Positions 25,915 through 35,548 of a DNA stretch of 64,000 bases are shown piece after piece. The notes below the pieces were generated by a model that did not search any database, had not been told where the DNA came from, and saw only the letters and a program-made list of their open reading frames with translations. Source of the DNA: Arachidicoccus sp. (GTDB lineage Bacteria > Bacteroidota > Bacteroidia > Chitinophagales > Chitinophagaceae); contig JAPWKH010000019.1 of NCBI GenBank assembly GCA_028283605.1, positions 1-64,000 on the forward strand. Direction: 5' to 3'. The stretch's first letter is position 1, and each line of letters opens with the position of its first letter. The position numbers and the translations under genes were made by a program.

Positions 25915-27720
25915 ATGAAGCAGTTACAAATAATTTTACAGTTTTTTTTTACACGCTTACGATACGGAATTTTGTTACTGAAAAGGCGGATGACCGAAAG
26001 GCAATTCCTTCTTTTTTGCTGCATCATTGTAGGCGCACTGGCAAGCATGGCAGCCATTATTCTAAAACTGTTTGTTGTAAAACTGGAACAATATTTTTTT
26101 GAAAGTTCTAAATATGGCGATATTGTCTGGTATCAGGCGCTGATTCCGGTGCTTGGAATCGGGTTGAGCAGTTTATTAATAGAACGCGTTTATAAAAAGA
26201 ATTTTTTGAAAGGCAATGATAAGATTGTGTATGCTATGGCAAAAAAACAATCGGAACTTCCTTTCAGTCAATGCTATTCTCATATTGTAACGGCCGGAAT
26301 TACCGTTGGGCTCGGCGGCTCATGCGGATTGGAATCACCGATGGTTGCAACAGGTGCAGCGATAGGATCTAATCTTGGGCGCGCAACATTTTTGCCTTAT
26401 AAAGAAAAAACTTTATTAATAGCATGCGGCATTGCTTCCGGTATTTCTTCTGCATTCGGTGCACCTATTGCAGGCGTATTGTTTGCATTGGAAGTTTTGC
26501 TGATAGATATGTCTATTACTTCATTCATTCCGTTGCTGATATCTGCTGCAATAGGCGCATTGCTGGCAAAAATTATCTTGGGCGATAATGTATTGCTTAC
26601 ATTCAATACCATTAAGGAATTTAATTATAAAAATATTTTTTTGTTTGTGGGGCTTGGTTTGCTGGCCGGCTGTATGTGCCTTTTTTATACAAGAACATTT
26701 CACTGGTTGGAACACAGATTTGCCGCAATGAAAACTCCGGTACAGCGTTGGGCAATCGGTTCTTTTTTTCTTGCATGCCTTATTTTTATTTTTCCGCAAT
26801 TGTTCGGCGAGGGTTATTCGTTTATAAAAACGCTTGCCGAAACCGGGCAGATAGAAAAAAATTCAATCTTGATAGCACATGTAGATAATGAATGGTGGAT
26901 TCTACTTTTCATTGCAGGCATTATGTTTTTCAAAGTATTTGCCGCAGCATTTACTATACTTGGCGGCGGTAACGGCGGCAGTTTTGCGCCGTCTCTCGTC
27001 ATCGGCGCGTTGCTTGGATTTATTGTCGGCAGGTTTTTTCAACTGATAGGCTATGTAAATGTGCCTGTTACAAATTTTGTTGTAGCCGGTATGGCCGGTA
27101 TGCTGAGCGGCGTATTCTTTGCACCGCTTACAGCTATATTTTTGGCAGCTGAAGTTACAAATGGATATTCTTTGTTTATCCCTTTAATGATTGTTGCTGC
27201 AATTAGTTTTTTTGTAGTGCGTTCTTTCGAACCTCTTTCGCTCGAAATGAAAAAGCTCTCACAGCAATCTGCACTTAACCCTACCAACAGAGATAAATTT
27301 TTATTGAGCAGGCTGGAGCTAAGGTTTTTAATAAGAAAAGATTTTCCGCATTTTAATGTCAATGCTTCGCTGAAGGATATGCTGATTGCTTTGCATGATA
27401 CAGATAAAGATGTATATGCGGTTACGGATGATAAAAATATTTTGCAAGGCGTGATTTACCTGAACGATGTTAAAAATATTTTATTTGATAATGCCAATAA
27501 CAAAGGTGAAGATATACGAATAACTGCCGGCGATTTGATGATGAAGCAAATACCGCTAACCATAGAAGATGATATGGAATCTGCTCTTTTGAAATTTGAG
27601 AAATTAACTTCAGCAAAAAATATATTGCCTATAACAGACAGCGAAAACAAATGGCTGGGCTTTATTTCCAAATCGTCTATTCTGGATAAATACCGTGCGG
27701 AAATTATTCGCAGTTCGTAA
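25915..27720 (+). CDS. CLC-family chloride channel/transporter with CBS domains
   Basis: A 601-residue polytopic protein. The CLC selectivity motifs are GSCGLESP (equivalent of GREGP, retaining the gating Glu), the GIASGISSAFGAPIAGVLFALE helix region and GGGNGGSFAPSL. After the last helix (about residue 435) two CBS-like modules follow (LKDMLIALHDTDKDVYAVTDD and MKQIPLTIEDDMESALLKFEKL). It is a probable Cl-/H+ antiporter or Cl- channel regulated by nucleotide binding. The first ATG (25915) adds about 25 basic/Phe-rich residues before the MTERQFLLFCCIIV helix; the Met at codon 26 is an alternative start. Confidence 0.87.
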   Translation: MKQLQIILQFFFTRLRYGILLLKRRMTERQFLLFCCIIVGALASMAAIILKLFVVKLEQYFFESSKYGDIVWYQALIPVLGIGLSSLLIERVYKKNFLKGNDKIVYAMAKKQSELPFSQCYSHIVTAGITVGLGGSCGLESPMVATGAAIGSNLGRATFLPYKEKTLLIACGIASGISSAFGAPIAGVLFALEVLLIDMSITSFIPLLISAAIGALLAKIILGDNVLLTFNTIKEFNYKNIFLFVGLGLLAGCMCLFYTRTFHWLEHRFAAMKTPVQRWAIGSFFLACLIFIFPQLFGEGYSFIKTLAETGQIEKNSILIAHVDNEWWILLFIAGIMFFKVFAAAFTILGGGNGGSFAPSLVIGALLGFIVGRFFQLIGYVNVPVTNFVVAGMAGMLSGVFFAPLTAIFLAAEVTNGYSLFIPLMIVAAISFFVVRSFEPLSLEMKKLSQQSALNPTNRDKFLLSRLELRFLIRKDFPHFNVNASLKDMLIALHDTDKDVYAVTDDKNILQGVIYLNDVKNILFDNANNKGEDIRITAGDLMMKQIPLTIEDDMESALLKFEKLTSAKNILPITDSENKWLGFISKSSILDKYRAEIIRSS

Positions 27721-27730
27721 ATTATTTTCT

Positions 27731-28828
27731 TTATAAAGTCCTGTTTAGCTCAGACAATTTTGGCCGCAGCCTTGCTTTTGATTTATTGAAAATATTCTGT
27801 CCTTTGTCAATCCCTTTGCGTATTTGCTTTTGCCTTTCCAAAGGCATATCCAAAGTTTCCAAACATTCTACTGAGCAGCAATGATTGTACTTTGAAGCGC
27901 ATTCCTCACATTGAATAAACAGTAAATGACAGCCTTCGTTTTTGCAATTGGTGTGTGTATCGCAAGGCTTGCCACATTGATGGCAATACGCAATTACATC
28001 ATCGGTTATTCTTTCTCCCAAACGATTATCAAATACAAAATTCTTTCCTATAAACTTGCTTTCTAAATTTTCTTTTTTTATTTGTTGCGCGTAATTGATA
28101 ATACCGCCTTCCAAATGATATACGTTTTTAAATCCTTTGTGCAACATCCATGCGCTCGCTTTTTCACAACGAATACCGCCGGTGCAATACATCACAATAT
28201 TTTTATCTTCTGCTTTACCTTTCAGTAAATCAACAGCCATATTTAACTGGTCTTTGAACGTATCGGAAGGAATTTCTATTGCATTTTCAAAATGGCCAAC
28301 TTCATATTCGTAATGGTTACGCATATCCACAACAATAGTATCATTGTTTTGCAGCATTTCATTCATGCTTTTTGCATTCACATACTTTCCTTTGGTATGC
28401 ATATTGAATGATTCGTCTGTAATGCCATCTGCCACTATCTTTTCCCGAACTTTTACTTTCAATACCCAAAAGGATTTACCGTCATCATCTACTGCGATAT
28501 TTAAACGAAGATTTTGAAAACCATCTATAGAATGAATGAATTTTTTAAATTCTTCAAAATTATTTTCCGGTACGCTCATCTGTGCGTTGATGCCTTCTTT
28601 GGCTACATAAATACGCCCGAAAGCATTCATTACAGATAAATTCTTGTAGAGATAATCGCGAAATTCCTGTGGATTTTGAATCGGAAAATATTGATAGAAA
28701 CTTATTGTAGTACGCTTAAAAGTTTCCTGCATTAATTGTTGTTTCAATACTTCGTTTGAAACGCGGTTGTGTAGAACTGACATTGTATTTAAATTTCTGA
28801 CATCTGCTTTTTCAAGCAAATGTTCCAT
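27731..28828 (-). CDS. trhO: tRNA uridine(34) hydroxylase, rhodanese family
   Basis: Oxygen-dependent formation of 5-hydroxyuridine at tRNA position 34. The 365-residue protein has the N-terminal acylphosphatase-like domain (FYQYFPI...[10 protein letters not shown], about 45-85), the rhodanese domain with catalytic loop CTGGIRCEK (215-223) and a cysteine-rich C-terminus ([15 protein letters not shown]...[19 protein letters not shown]), all typical of TrhO/YceA. It is monocistronic; its stop is 11 bp from that of the convergent CLC gene. Confidence 0.9.
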   Translation of the reverse strand: MEHLLEKADVRNLNTMSVLHNRVSNEVLKQQLMQETFKRTTISFYQYFPIQNPQEFRDYLYKNLSVMNAFGRIYVAKEGINAQMSVPENNFEEFKKFIHSIDGFQNLRLNIAVDDDGKSFWVLKVKVREKIVADGITDESFNMHTKGKYVNAKSMNEMLQNNDTIVVDMRNHYEYEVGHFENAIEIPSDTFKDQLNMAVDLLKGKAEDKNIVMYCTGGIRCEKASAWMLHKGFKNVYHLEGGIINYAQQIKKENLESKFIGKNFVFDNRLGERITDDVIAYCHQCGKPCDTHTNCKNEGCHLLFIQCEECASKYNHCCSVECLETLDMPLERQKQIRKGIDKGQNIFNKSKARLRPKLSELNRTL

Positions 28829-28911
28829 GAAAAAAATATGGACTCACATTTCAGGTGAGCAAAATTGCGTTGCAAATTTATGCTATTTTCTCAATTGTTT
28901 TAATATGATTG

Positions 28912-29475
28912 TTATGTATGGGGATTTGTACGATGCACTTCCTTTATTCTATCAATTGTTTTCCTTGATTGGAATTTAACAAAGTGAAAAATATATGTGA
29001 GAGATAATCCAATCATACAACCAAGCATCACGCCACCTGCTCTTTCTAAAGCTATATTCCAAAAATAATTTCCTTTTTCATGCATTGTAATTATAAGAAC
29101 AGCAACAACGGCCGATTTTGTAGCAGCCTTAAGATTAAACCATTCACATATAATCATGGATAGAGTAATGCTTATACATATAATAAGCATATTAATATTG
29201 TGAAAATAGGATGCCCCTAAACCAACTAATGCTCCAATCAGATTTGCTTTGATCCTATTCGCAGCTATTACCATTGCATCTTTTTTGTCCGGAGAAATTA
29301 CAAGTATTATTGAGAACAAACACCAAGCGCCTATAACCGGATAAAAATGATAAATACTAAAGCCAATAATAGCACTTATTAAACACTCGCCTATATAAAT
29401 AGCATATTTTTTTTGCTCCCGTCTTGTCATAAGATAGGTATTAATTCGGGTAACAAAATTAATCATTCTTACCAT
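28912..29475 (-). CDS. FUSC/aromatic-acid-exporter-like membrane protein
   Basis: A 187-residue integral membrane protein with about five hydrophobic helices. The pattern (YIGECLISAIIGFSIY, then RIKANLIGALVGLGASY and ERAGGVMLGCMIGL) resembles the FUSC-like and ArAE_1 families, whose larger members export aromatic acids. There is no long cytoplasmic domain, so it corresponds to the membrane half only. The substrate is unknown. It is a single gene. Confidence 0.65.
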   Translation of the reverse strand: MVRMINFVTRINTYLMTRREQKKYAIYIGECLISAIIGFSIYHFYPVIGAWCLFSIILVISPDKKDAMVIAANRIKANLIGALVGLGASYFHNINMLIICISITLSMIICEWFNLKAATKSAVVAVLIITMHEKGNYFWNIALERAGGVMLGCMIGLSLTYIFHFVKFQSRKTIDRIKEVHRTNPHT

Positions 29476-29580
29476 TCAAGATTTGGTGATCATAGAACAT
29501 TGCACGAGAATTAAAAAAATTTTCAAAAAAGAAGTTCCAATTATTGCAGAATTTATTTAATAAGTTTAATCCCTATTGCT

Positions 29581-30696
29581 TTATTTTTCTTTTTCACTTT
29601 CGCTTGACAACCGCTTTATTAGCTTTACTTCTTCTTCGTTAAATGGAGTTCCGTCTTTTCTCAAAATGTCGTGAAACCATATTTTAGGATCGGATCCGTC
29701 GGGCACAGGTACCCCCCATTGATATTTGGTGTTTGTCTTCCCGTCAACAAAGCCCCAACTTAATGCACCTACTTGTTCCTTTTTTAATAACGGCATAATG
29801 TTGGAAAAAAGGCTGTTGTTTTTTCTTGCCATATATTCCGTACATACAAGCGGGCGGTCAAAATGTTTTAAATTTTCAATCACCTGTCGGTGATCTTCAG
29901 GATCACGATAATTGTGGTAAGTAATAATATCGGAATTTGACAATATATAGGATATAATTTTTATAGATGGGCAATCCCAAAGGGGTGATGTAAGTGGTTG
30001 ATCAGGATTAACTTCCCGTGCCCAAGTAAATACTTGTTTGAGAAGCGGGAAAGATTTCTCTCCGTAAGCAGAACCGGCTTCATTATATAAATCCCACATC
30101 GCAATTCGATTGTCATGCTTAAAAGCACTTAAAATATCTTTAACGTACGCTTCAAGCGTTTTGGCGCAATTGGAATCTTTGAAATAAAGATCTCCGGGAT
30201 CTCTTACCCATCCACTATTGTGAATTCCCGGCTTGGGATCGGGCTGCCGTCCGGCATGATATGTGGGACTCCAGCAATCATCAAAAAATACAAATATAGT
30301 TTGTATTTTTTGTTTGGATGCAATGTTTAAATATGTATCTATCCTATTCTTAAATCCTTGTTTATCTATTTCCCATGCGAGATGATGCAAGAATACACGC
30401 ACGCAATTAAAGCCTAAATTTTGTGCCCATCCCAATTCGCGATCAATAGTAGCGGAATCGAATGTTTCAGCTTGCCACATTTCTAATTGGTTGATGGCAG
30501 TGCTCGCAATAAAATTGCATCCGCGTAACCAACCCTCCTTTGCTTTCCAATCGTTCGTGCGATTAAGTGACCATTGCGCGATGTTGTTATCTTTTTCGTG
30601 TTGTTCATTTTTTTCCAATCCATTACAAGAGATGAAAAAAATAAATACCGATATAGAAATCCATTTGATATATTGAATTTTTCGCGTGAAATTCAT
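29581..30696 (-). CDS. GH5-like glycoside hydrolase lipoprotein
   Basis: A 371-residue protein with a lipoprotein signal (WISISVFIFFISCN, Cys at about 25) followed by a TIM-barrel hydrolase. GWLRGCNFIASTAINQLEMWQ and LGFNCVRVFLHHLAWE form the first strands, MWDLYNEAGS carries the acid/base Glu, HNYRDPEDH the conserved His-Tyr, and PLVCTEYMARKN the nucleophile Glu. This matches clan GH-A, GH5-like enzymes (cellulase/mannanase type); the polysaccharide is unknown. The frame extends to 30759, but ATG 30696 (MNFTRKIQ) gives a proper signal peptide. No Sus-type genes are adjacent. Confidence 0.8.
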   Translation of the reverse strand: MNFTRKIQYIKWISISVFIFFISCNGLEKNEQHEKDNNIAQWSLNRTNDWKAKEGWLRGCNFIASTAINQLEMWQAETFDSATIDRELGWAQNLGFNCVRVFLHHLAWEIDKQGFKNRIDTYLNIASKQKIQTIFVFFDDCWSPTYHAGRQPDPKPGIHNSGWVRDPGDLYFKDSNCAKTLEAYVKDILSAFKHDNRIAMWDLYNEAGSAYGEKSFPLLKQVFTWAREVNPDQPLTSPLWDCPSIKIISYILSNSDIITYHNYRDPEDHRQVIENLKHFDRPLVCTEYMARKNNSLFSNIMPLLKKEQVGALSWGFVDGKTNTKYQWGVPVPDGSDPKIWFHDILRKDGTPFNEEEVKLIKRLSSESEKEK

Positions 30697-30780
30697 AGAC
30701 GTATTTTTAAATAGATTCAACTTTAAAAAACATAAATACAATTTAAGATTGACAGACAAGTTATTGCATTTTATATATAA

Positions 30781-30804
30781 TTTTATGTTGTCTGCAACAT
30801 AAAA
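30781..30804. promoter_or_regulatory. Perfect palindrome upstream of the histidine kinase gene
   Basis: A 10-bp inverted repeat (ttttatgttg / caacataaaa) around TCTG, in the 134-bp divergent gap between the GH5-like gene and the histidine kinase, 27 bp before the kinase ATG. The symmetry and position fit an operator for a dimeric regulator. A terminator role is less likely because no gene ends here. Confidence 0.45.
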
Positions 30805-30830
30805 TTATTTGTAGACATAAAACTATTGCC

Positions 30831-32762
30831 ATGCGCTGCTTTCGCCATTTATGCGTATCAGTCATACTGCTAATAAGTTTTTGCTTTGCTTTCGGGCAGC
30901 AAAGCGGCGTGCTTTCCAACGTTGCTATCAGAGGCTTTTCTGATTCTGTTTTAAAAGCAGGCCAGATATTTTATTTCATCGATTCTTCAAAATTCTTAAG
31001 CCTTGCGCAAGTACAACAAAAGCAATTTTATCTTTTGGATAAATCGGTTGCTAATAATTTATTGCATAAAAATATTTGGCTGAAGTTTGCATTGCAAAAT
31101 AATTCGCCGGATACGTTACGTTTAATAATTCTTACAGGCGAACTTAATTATACGCAATTGTATTTTTATTCCGGCGGAAAAATATTTTCCGAAGCCGAAT
31201 CGGGAAACTTGCGAAATGCAGACAAGGCTAAAACTTATGCCGAACAAACAAGTTTGTCTCTTAAACTCTCATTGCTGCCTTACAAGCAAGGCGACGTATA
31301 TGTAAAAATAAGGCAGATTACGAAAGATTATTCTTTTAACGGGATTACTATATTAAGTAACCGGCAACTGAACTATGAAACCGGTTATGTTTATTTCTAT
31401 TTTCGGTTTCACGGTATTATAGAGATATTTTTTATGGGCTTTATATGCTGCCAAATTATCTATATTCTGATGCAATGGCTTGCGATTAAAAGAAAAGAAT
31501 ATCAGTTTTATTTTCTTTACCTGCTGGCGCTGATTCTTTTTTATATGAGTTTTGAGGAATATTATTTTGGCAGAATAATTTTGTTTCAGCGCTTTCCGGC
31601 GCTTGCCATTTATGTGAATGTTGCACTTCAAGTAATAGCCTACTATTTCTACTATCGCTTTATTTGGTATTTTCTTGATGTTGCTGCTATAGCTCCAAAA
31701 CTTAGCAAACAAATGAAGAAGATGGAATATTTTCTTTTGGCATATTTCGTTTTCGATCTTGTATTTATTATTGCGACGTTTGACGTTACACTAGAGAATC
31801 AGGTTTTCACTTTTGTGGATATTATCCTGTTTTTTATTACAGCATATTTTATTGTTTATCTATTCAGGAAACACCGGAATCCATTGATATATTTTGTTCT
31901 GAGCGGAAGTTTGTGTGTTGGCATCGGAAATATGTTGGGCGAAATTTTTTCTACAATCGAACAAACTTATCACGTTACTATCGGCACGGTAAATAAGCTT
32001 TGGTATTCCCAGCTTGGAATCATGATAGAAATTGTTTGCTTTACCGCCGGGTTAGGTTATAAAAACAGAATGAATGAAAAAGAAAAAATAGCAAGCCAAC
32101 AAAAACTAATTGAACAGTTGAGAGAAAACCAGGCATTGCAAAACAAAATGCAAAACATTCGTGATAAAATTGCCCGCGACCTGCACGACGATGTAGGCGC
32201 TACGCTCAGTACGGTAATGCTGTATAGTAATGCAGCCAGGCAAAAAGAAAATATTTTATCGAAAAATGAACTGATGGATTTTATTAATAAAATCGGCGAA
32301 ACATCTGCACAAATGATAGATGATATGAGCGATATTGTCTGGGCGGTAAATCCGCGAAACGACACTATGAAAAAAATATTCAGCCGCATGCAAGCTTTTG
32401 CTGCTCCGCTTTGCGCAGCTAATAATATTGAATTGTCTTTTAATACGGATGATAATTTACAAGAGGAAACTTTGCCAATGGATAAACGAAAAAATATTTA
32501 TCTCATCTTTAAAGAGGCGATGAATAATGCAGTAAAGTATGCCTCGTGCAGCAAGATTTTCATAGAAATATTAAAGAAAGAAAAGGATTTGCATTTGATG
32601 ATAACAGACAATGGAAAAGGATTTGATTTGCAATGTCATGCCGATGGAAACGGTCTTTCCAACATGTCTCACCGAGCGATGGAGATGAAAGGAGAATTAT
32701 ACATTCATACCGAAATCGGAAAAGGAACATTCATTGACTTATCTATAAAACTAATTATATAG
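30831..32762 (+). CDS. 7TMR-DISM sensor histidine kinase (HisKA_3 type)
   Basis: A 643-residue sensor. Signal peptide (1-22), then an extracytoplasmic beta-rich 7TMR-DISMED2-like domain (about 40-180) with the typical NIWLKFALQNNSPDTLRL, seven transmembrane helices (about 190-410), a coiled coil (412-445) and the kinase core. IARDLHDDVGATLS carries the phospho-accepting His452 in a HisKA_3 dimerization domain; ITDNGKGFDL and GNGLSNMSHRA are the ATPase G1/G2 boxes. It should phosphorylate the NarL-type regulator encoded convergently 16 bp downstream. Extracellular ligands of DISMED2 domains may be carbohydrates (family inference). Confidence 0.9.
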   Translation: MRCFRHLCVSVILLISFCFAFGQQSGVLSNVAIRGFSDSVLKAGQIFYFIDSSKFLSLAQVQQKQFYLLDKSVANNLLHKNIWLKFALQNNSPDTLRLIILTGELNYTQLYFYSGGKIFSEAESGNLRNADKAKTYAEQTSLSLKLSLLPYKQGDVYVKIRQITKDYSFNGITILSNRQLNYETGYVYFYFRFHGIIEIFFMGFICCQIIYILMQWLAIKRKEYQFYFLYLLALILFYMSFEEYYFGRIILFQRFPALAIYVNVALQVIAYYFYYRFIWYFLDVAAIAPKLSKQMKKMEYFLLAYFVFDLVFIIATFDVTLENQVFTFVDIILFFITAYFIVYLFRKHRNPLIYFVLSGSLCVGIGNMLGEIFSTIEQTYHVTIGTVNKLWYSQLGIMIEIVCFTAGLGYKNRMNEKEKIASQQKLIEQLRENQALQNKMQNIRDKIARDLHDDVGATLSTVMLYSNAARQKENILSKNELMDFINKIGETSAQMIDDMSDIVWAVNPRNDTMKKIFSRMQAFAAPLCAANNIELSFNTDDNLQEETLPMDKRKNIYLIFKEAMNNAVKYASCSKIFIEILKKEKDLHLMITDNGKGFDLQCHADGNGLSNMSHRAMEMKGELYIHTEIGKGTFIDLSIKLII

Positions 32763-32778
32763 TTTATAAAAAACAAAA

Positions 32779-33423
32779 TTAGTTTTTCTTAAATTTTCTT
32801 ACTGCATCCATCTTGGAACTTACATGAAGCTTGTCGTAAATATGGCAGATATGCGTGCGGATTGTACTGATGCTGATAAATAATTTATCCGCTATTTTTT
32901 GATAACTAAATCCTTCTGAAAGCAGTTGCAAAATTTCCTTCTCTCTTCCGGAAAGTTTAAAATCGTTTACCTGCGGATTCATTTTTTCGCGAAATAATTG
33001 TAAAGCCTTGTTTGCAATTGCAGGTGTCATGGGCGCTCCGCCATTATACAGACTGATCAACGAAAATATAATTTCTTCAGGCGGCGTTTTCTTTAATAAA
33101 TATCCGGATGCGCCGGCGCAAATGGAATCAAATATTTTTTCATCATCCTCGAATACCGTAAACATGAGAACGCGAATAGAAGGAAAATAATAATGAATGG
33201 TTTTTACGGCATCGATACCTGAATCGCTATTCTTCAATTCAATATCCATCAACACAACATCAGGATTGGCTTTGCGAAACAATGTAACAAGCTGGCTGCT
33301 GTCACTCATCACAGTTACCACTTCAAGGCGGCCATGTTCGTTCAGTAACTGCGCAAGCCCATTGCGCATGGCAATATTATCTTCCACAATTGCCACTTTT
33401 ATTTTAGCTTCAACTCTTATCAC
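32779..33423 (-). CDS. NarL/LuxR-type response regulator
   Basis: A 214-residue regulator. The receiver domain has acidic residues EDN (14-16), the phospho-acceptor D60 in VVLMDIEL, the switch Thr in VLMFTVFE and Lys in YLLKKTPPEE. A GerE/LuxR helix-turn-helix follows from about 150 (LSGREKEILQLLSEGFSYQKIADKLFISISTIRTHICHIYDKL). It is convergent with the histidine kinase gene (16 bp between stops). A convergent arrangement is unusual for a cognate pair, but the HisKA_3 plus NarL-type domain match and adjacency support pairing. Confidence 0.9.
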   Translation of the reverse strand: MIRVEAKIKVAIVEDNIAMRNGLAQLLNEHGRLEVVTVMSDSSQLVTLFRKANPDVVLMDIELKNSDSGIDAVKTIHYYFPSIRVLMFTVFEDDEKIFDSICAGASGYLLKKTPPEEIIFSLISLYNGGAPMTPAIANKALQLFREKMNPQVNDFKLSGREKEILQLLSEGFSYQKIADKLFISISTIRTHICHIYDKLHVSSKMDAVRKFKKN

Positions 33424-33552
33424 TTTAAACGTTTTAGTAGCTAAAGTTACGGCTGCATAGCGATTTCCGTTATCGGATGAACATCTGATTTTTGTTTTCT
33501 GTTTTTTTCATATATAAGATAAAGGTTTATTTTTGTTCCAACAATTTGCCAA

Positions 33553-33828
33553 ATGTTATTCACACAAATTTTAGGATATACTGCAGGCGCTATTACTTCG
33601 CTCACATTTTTGCCTCAGGTAATCAAAACATGGAAAGAAAAATCTGCTAAAGATGTATCGCTTACGATGTTTGTAGTAGCGGCTTCCAATGAAGTTTTAT
33701 GGATCATTTACGGAATACTGCAAAACGATTGGGTAATTATTCTTACCAATGTTTGCGTGCTTGCCATGTCGCTTGTTATGATTTTTTTGAAACTGAAATA
33801 TAATACTAAGAAAGAAGTTAAACAATGA
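33553..33828 (+). CDS. SemiSWEET sugar transporter
   Basis: A 91-residue three-helix membrane protein. SLTFLPQVIKTWKEKSAKDVSL carries the PQ motif and the SxxDVS stretch typical of SemiSWEETs, and NEVLWIIYGIL and DWVIILTNVC form helices 2 and 3. Members dimerize to make a sugar uniporter; the sugar is unknown. Its last codons overlap rdgB by 4 bp (ATGA), so the two are translationally coupled. Confidence 0.88.
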   Translation: MLFTQILGYTAGAITSLTFLPQVIKTWKEKSAKDVSLTMFVVAASNEVLWIIYGILQNDWVIILTNVCVLAMSLVMIFLKLKYNTKKEVKQ

Positions 33829-34415
33829 TTTCTACAGAATTAATATTTGCTACCAATAATCCAAATAAAGTAAAAGAGATATCGAAGATTGTGCCAGCAA
33901 ACATCCGCGTAAATTCTTTAAAAGATGCCGATATAAATATTGATATTCCCGAGCCGTACAATACGCTGGAAGAAAACGCATCGGAAAAATCAAGAACGAT
34001 ATTTACGCTTGCAAAGCAAAATTGTTTCAGCGAAGACACAGGTTTAGAAGTTGATGTATTAAATAGAATGCCCGGTGTTAAAAGTGCGCGCTATGCCGGC
34101 GAGCCGACAAATGATGAAAAAAATATTGAAAAATTATTAAATGAAATGACCGGAAAAGCCAATCGTAGCGCACGTTTCAGAACCATCATTTCTTTAATTT
34201 GGGATAATAAAGAATATTTTTTCGAAGGTATTTGCGAAGGAAAAATCCTTAATGAAAAACGCGGTGAAAATGGTTTTGGCTACGATCCTGTCTTTGTTCC
34301 GAATGGAAGCCATAAAACTTTTGCACAAATGGATATTGAGGAAAAAAATTTATACAGCCATCGAAGGAAAGCATTTGATAAGTTAGTAAAATTTCTTCAT
34401 AATCCTATCATTTGA
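33825..34415 (+). CDS. rdgB: XTP/dITP diphosphatase
   Basis: A house-cleaning enzyme that hydrolyses XTP, ITP and dITP to monophosphates. The 196-residue HAM1/RdgB fold shows FATNNPNKVKEI (8-19), the substrate/metal region FSEDTGLEVDVLNRMPGVKSARYAG, and FGYDPVFVP near the C-terminus with SHRRKAF. The 3' end overlaps the end of the convergent recF gene by 19 bp. Confidence 0.93.
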   Translation: MISTELIFATNNPNKVKEISKIVPANIRVNSLKDADINIDIPEPYNTLEENASEKSRTIFTLAKQNCFSEDTGLEVDVLNRMPGVKSARYAGEPTNDEKNIEKLLNEMTGKANRSARFRTIISLIWDNKEYFFEGICEGKILNEKRGENGFGYDPVFVPNGSHKTFAQMDIEEKNLYSHRRKAFDKLVKFLHNPII

Positions 34416-35479
34416 TATTGAAGATCCAATTCTTTGAAAGCCTCGTCCAGCCTGTGTTTATGTGTATCAGTTATAAAAATCTGAGAGTCTGATCCAATAC
34501 ATACTTTTCGTAAAAGATTCAGCATTCTCTGTTGGTCAAGCTTTTCAAATACATCGTCCAGCAACAGAATGGGAAATTGTTTTTTTATCTCTCTGATAAA
34601 ATAATATTCCGCCAATTTTAATGCAAATAACATACTCTTTCTTTGTCCTTGTGAAGCGACTTGCTTAAAGGATTCATTATCCAAATAAAAATGTAAATCA
34701 TCTTTATGAATGCCGTCAGTCGTACGCTGAAGCAACAGATCTTTTTGCCTGTTTTCTTTTAATAACATTAAAGAATTTTCTTGCAACAATGCCGACGAAT
34801 AAAGTATTTGAATGGCTTCATTTTTCTCCGCGATTTCGTTGTATTGTTGTATTACAAGCGGAATTATTTTTTCGGTAAATTCTTTTCGTTTTACAAAAAT
34901 AGATTCTCCGTATTCCGCCAGCTGTTTATCAAATATATCCAACAAATCATAATTGCCCGATTGCGTTTCGGCAATGTTTTTCAAGCAACTGTTTCTTTGC
35001 AGTAGAATGCGGTTGTAATTAATGAGAGATTGCAAATATGCCGGATACAACTGTGATAAAACCGTATCCAGAAACTTGCGTCTTTCCTCGCTTCCGCCTG
35101 TGATAATGATTGCATCATCGGGCGCAATCATCACAGCAGGAAAACGGCCGATATGTTTGGAAAATTTTTTTATTTGTTCGCCGTCTGTATAAAATTCTTT
35201 TCTGCCATTTTCACGAAACACACAGCTCACTTCACTATCCTTAGGGTTTTCACTAACGATACCTCGAATGGCAAAACCGTTTTCGCCATAATAAGTATTT
35301 TTTATTTCCGGTTTAGAAAAATAGCTTTTGGTAAAACACAAATAATACACGGCATCCAGTAAATTGGTTTTGCCGCTCCCATTTGCTCCGCAAATACCGA
35401 TGATCCTGTCTGTAAAATCAAAACTTGCGGACAGATAATTTCGGAAATGTACCAGCGATATTTTTTTTACAAAAGGCAT
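34397..35479 (-). CDS. recF: DNA recombination/repair protein RecF
   Basis: An SMC-like ATPase that loads RecA at gaps with RecO and RecR. Walker A is GANGSGKTNLLDAV (about 32-45); KSYFS and ASQGQRKSMLFALKLAEYY (signature) and PILLLDDVFEKLD (Walker B) follow, ending with IFITDTHKHRLDEAF. At 360 residues from ATG 35479 (MPFVKKISLVHFRNY) the length is typical; the frame is open 23 codons further, but that extension is not family-like. The recF and rdgB transcripts overlap head-on. Confidence 0.93.
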   Translation of the reverse strand: MPFVKKISLVHFRNYLSASFDFTDRIIGICGANGSGKTNLLDAVYYLCFTKSYFSKPEIKNTYYGENGFAIRGIVSENPKDSEVSCVFRENGRKEFYTDGEQIKKFSKHIGRFPAVMIAPDDAIIITGGSEERRKFLDTVLSQLYPAYLQSLINYNRILLQRNSCLKNIAETQSGNYDLLDIFDKQLAEYGESIFVKRKEFTEKIIPLVIQQYNEIAEKNEAIQILYSSALLQENSLMLLKENRQKDLLLQRTTDGIHKDDLHFYLDNESFKQVASQGQRKSMLFALKLAEYYFIREIKKQFPILLLDDVFEKLDQQRMLNLLRKVCIGSDSQIFITDTHKHRLDEAFKELDLQYQMIGL

Positions 35480-35492
35480 TCTACGAAAATAT

Positions 35493-35523
35493 AAAACGGT
35501 ATCCAAATAATGAATACCGTTTT
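35493..35523 (-). terminator. Terminator between pyk and recF
   Basis: A 10-bp inverted repeat (aaaacggtat / ataccgtttt) with an 11-nt loop, located between the pyk stop (35549) and the recF start (35479), both on the minus strand. On the minus strand the stem ends in TTTT and an AT-rich tract follows. Confidence 0.65.
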
Positions 35524-35548
35524 TTAAAACAATGATAAAGTGTAACAA

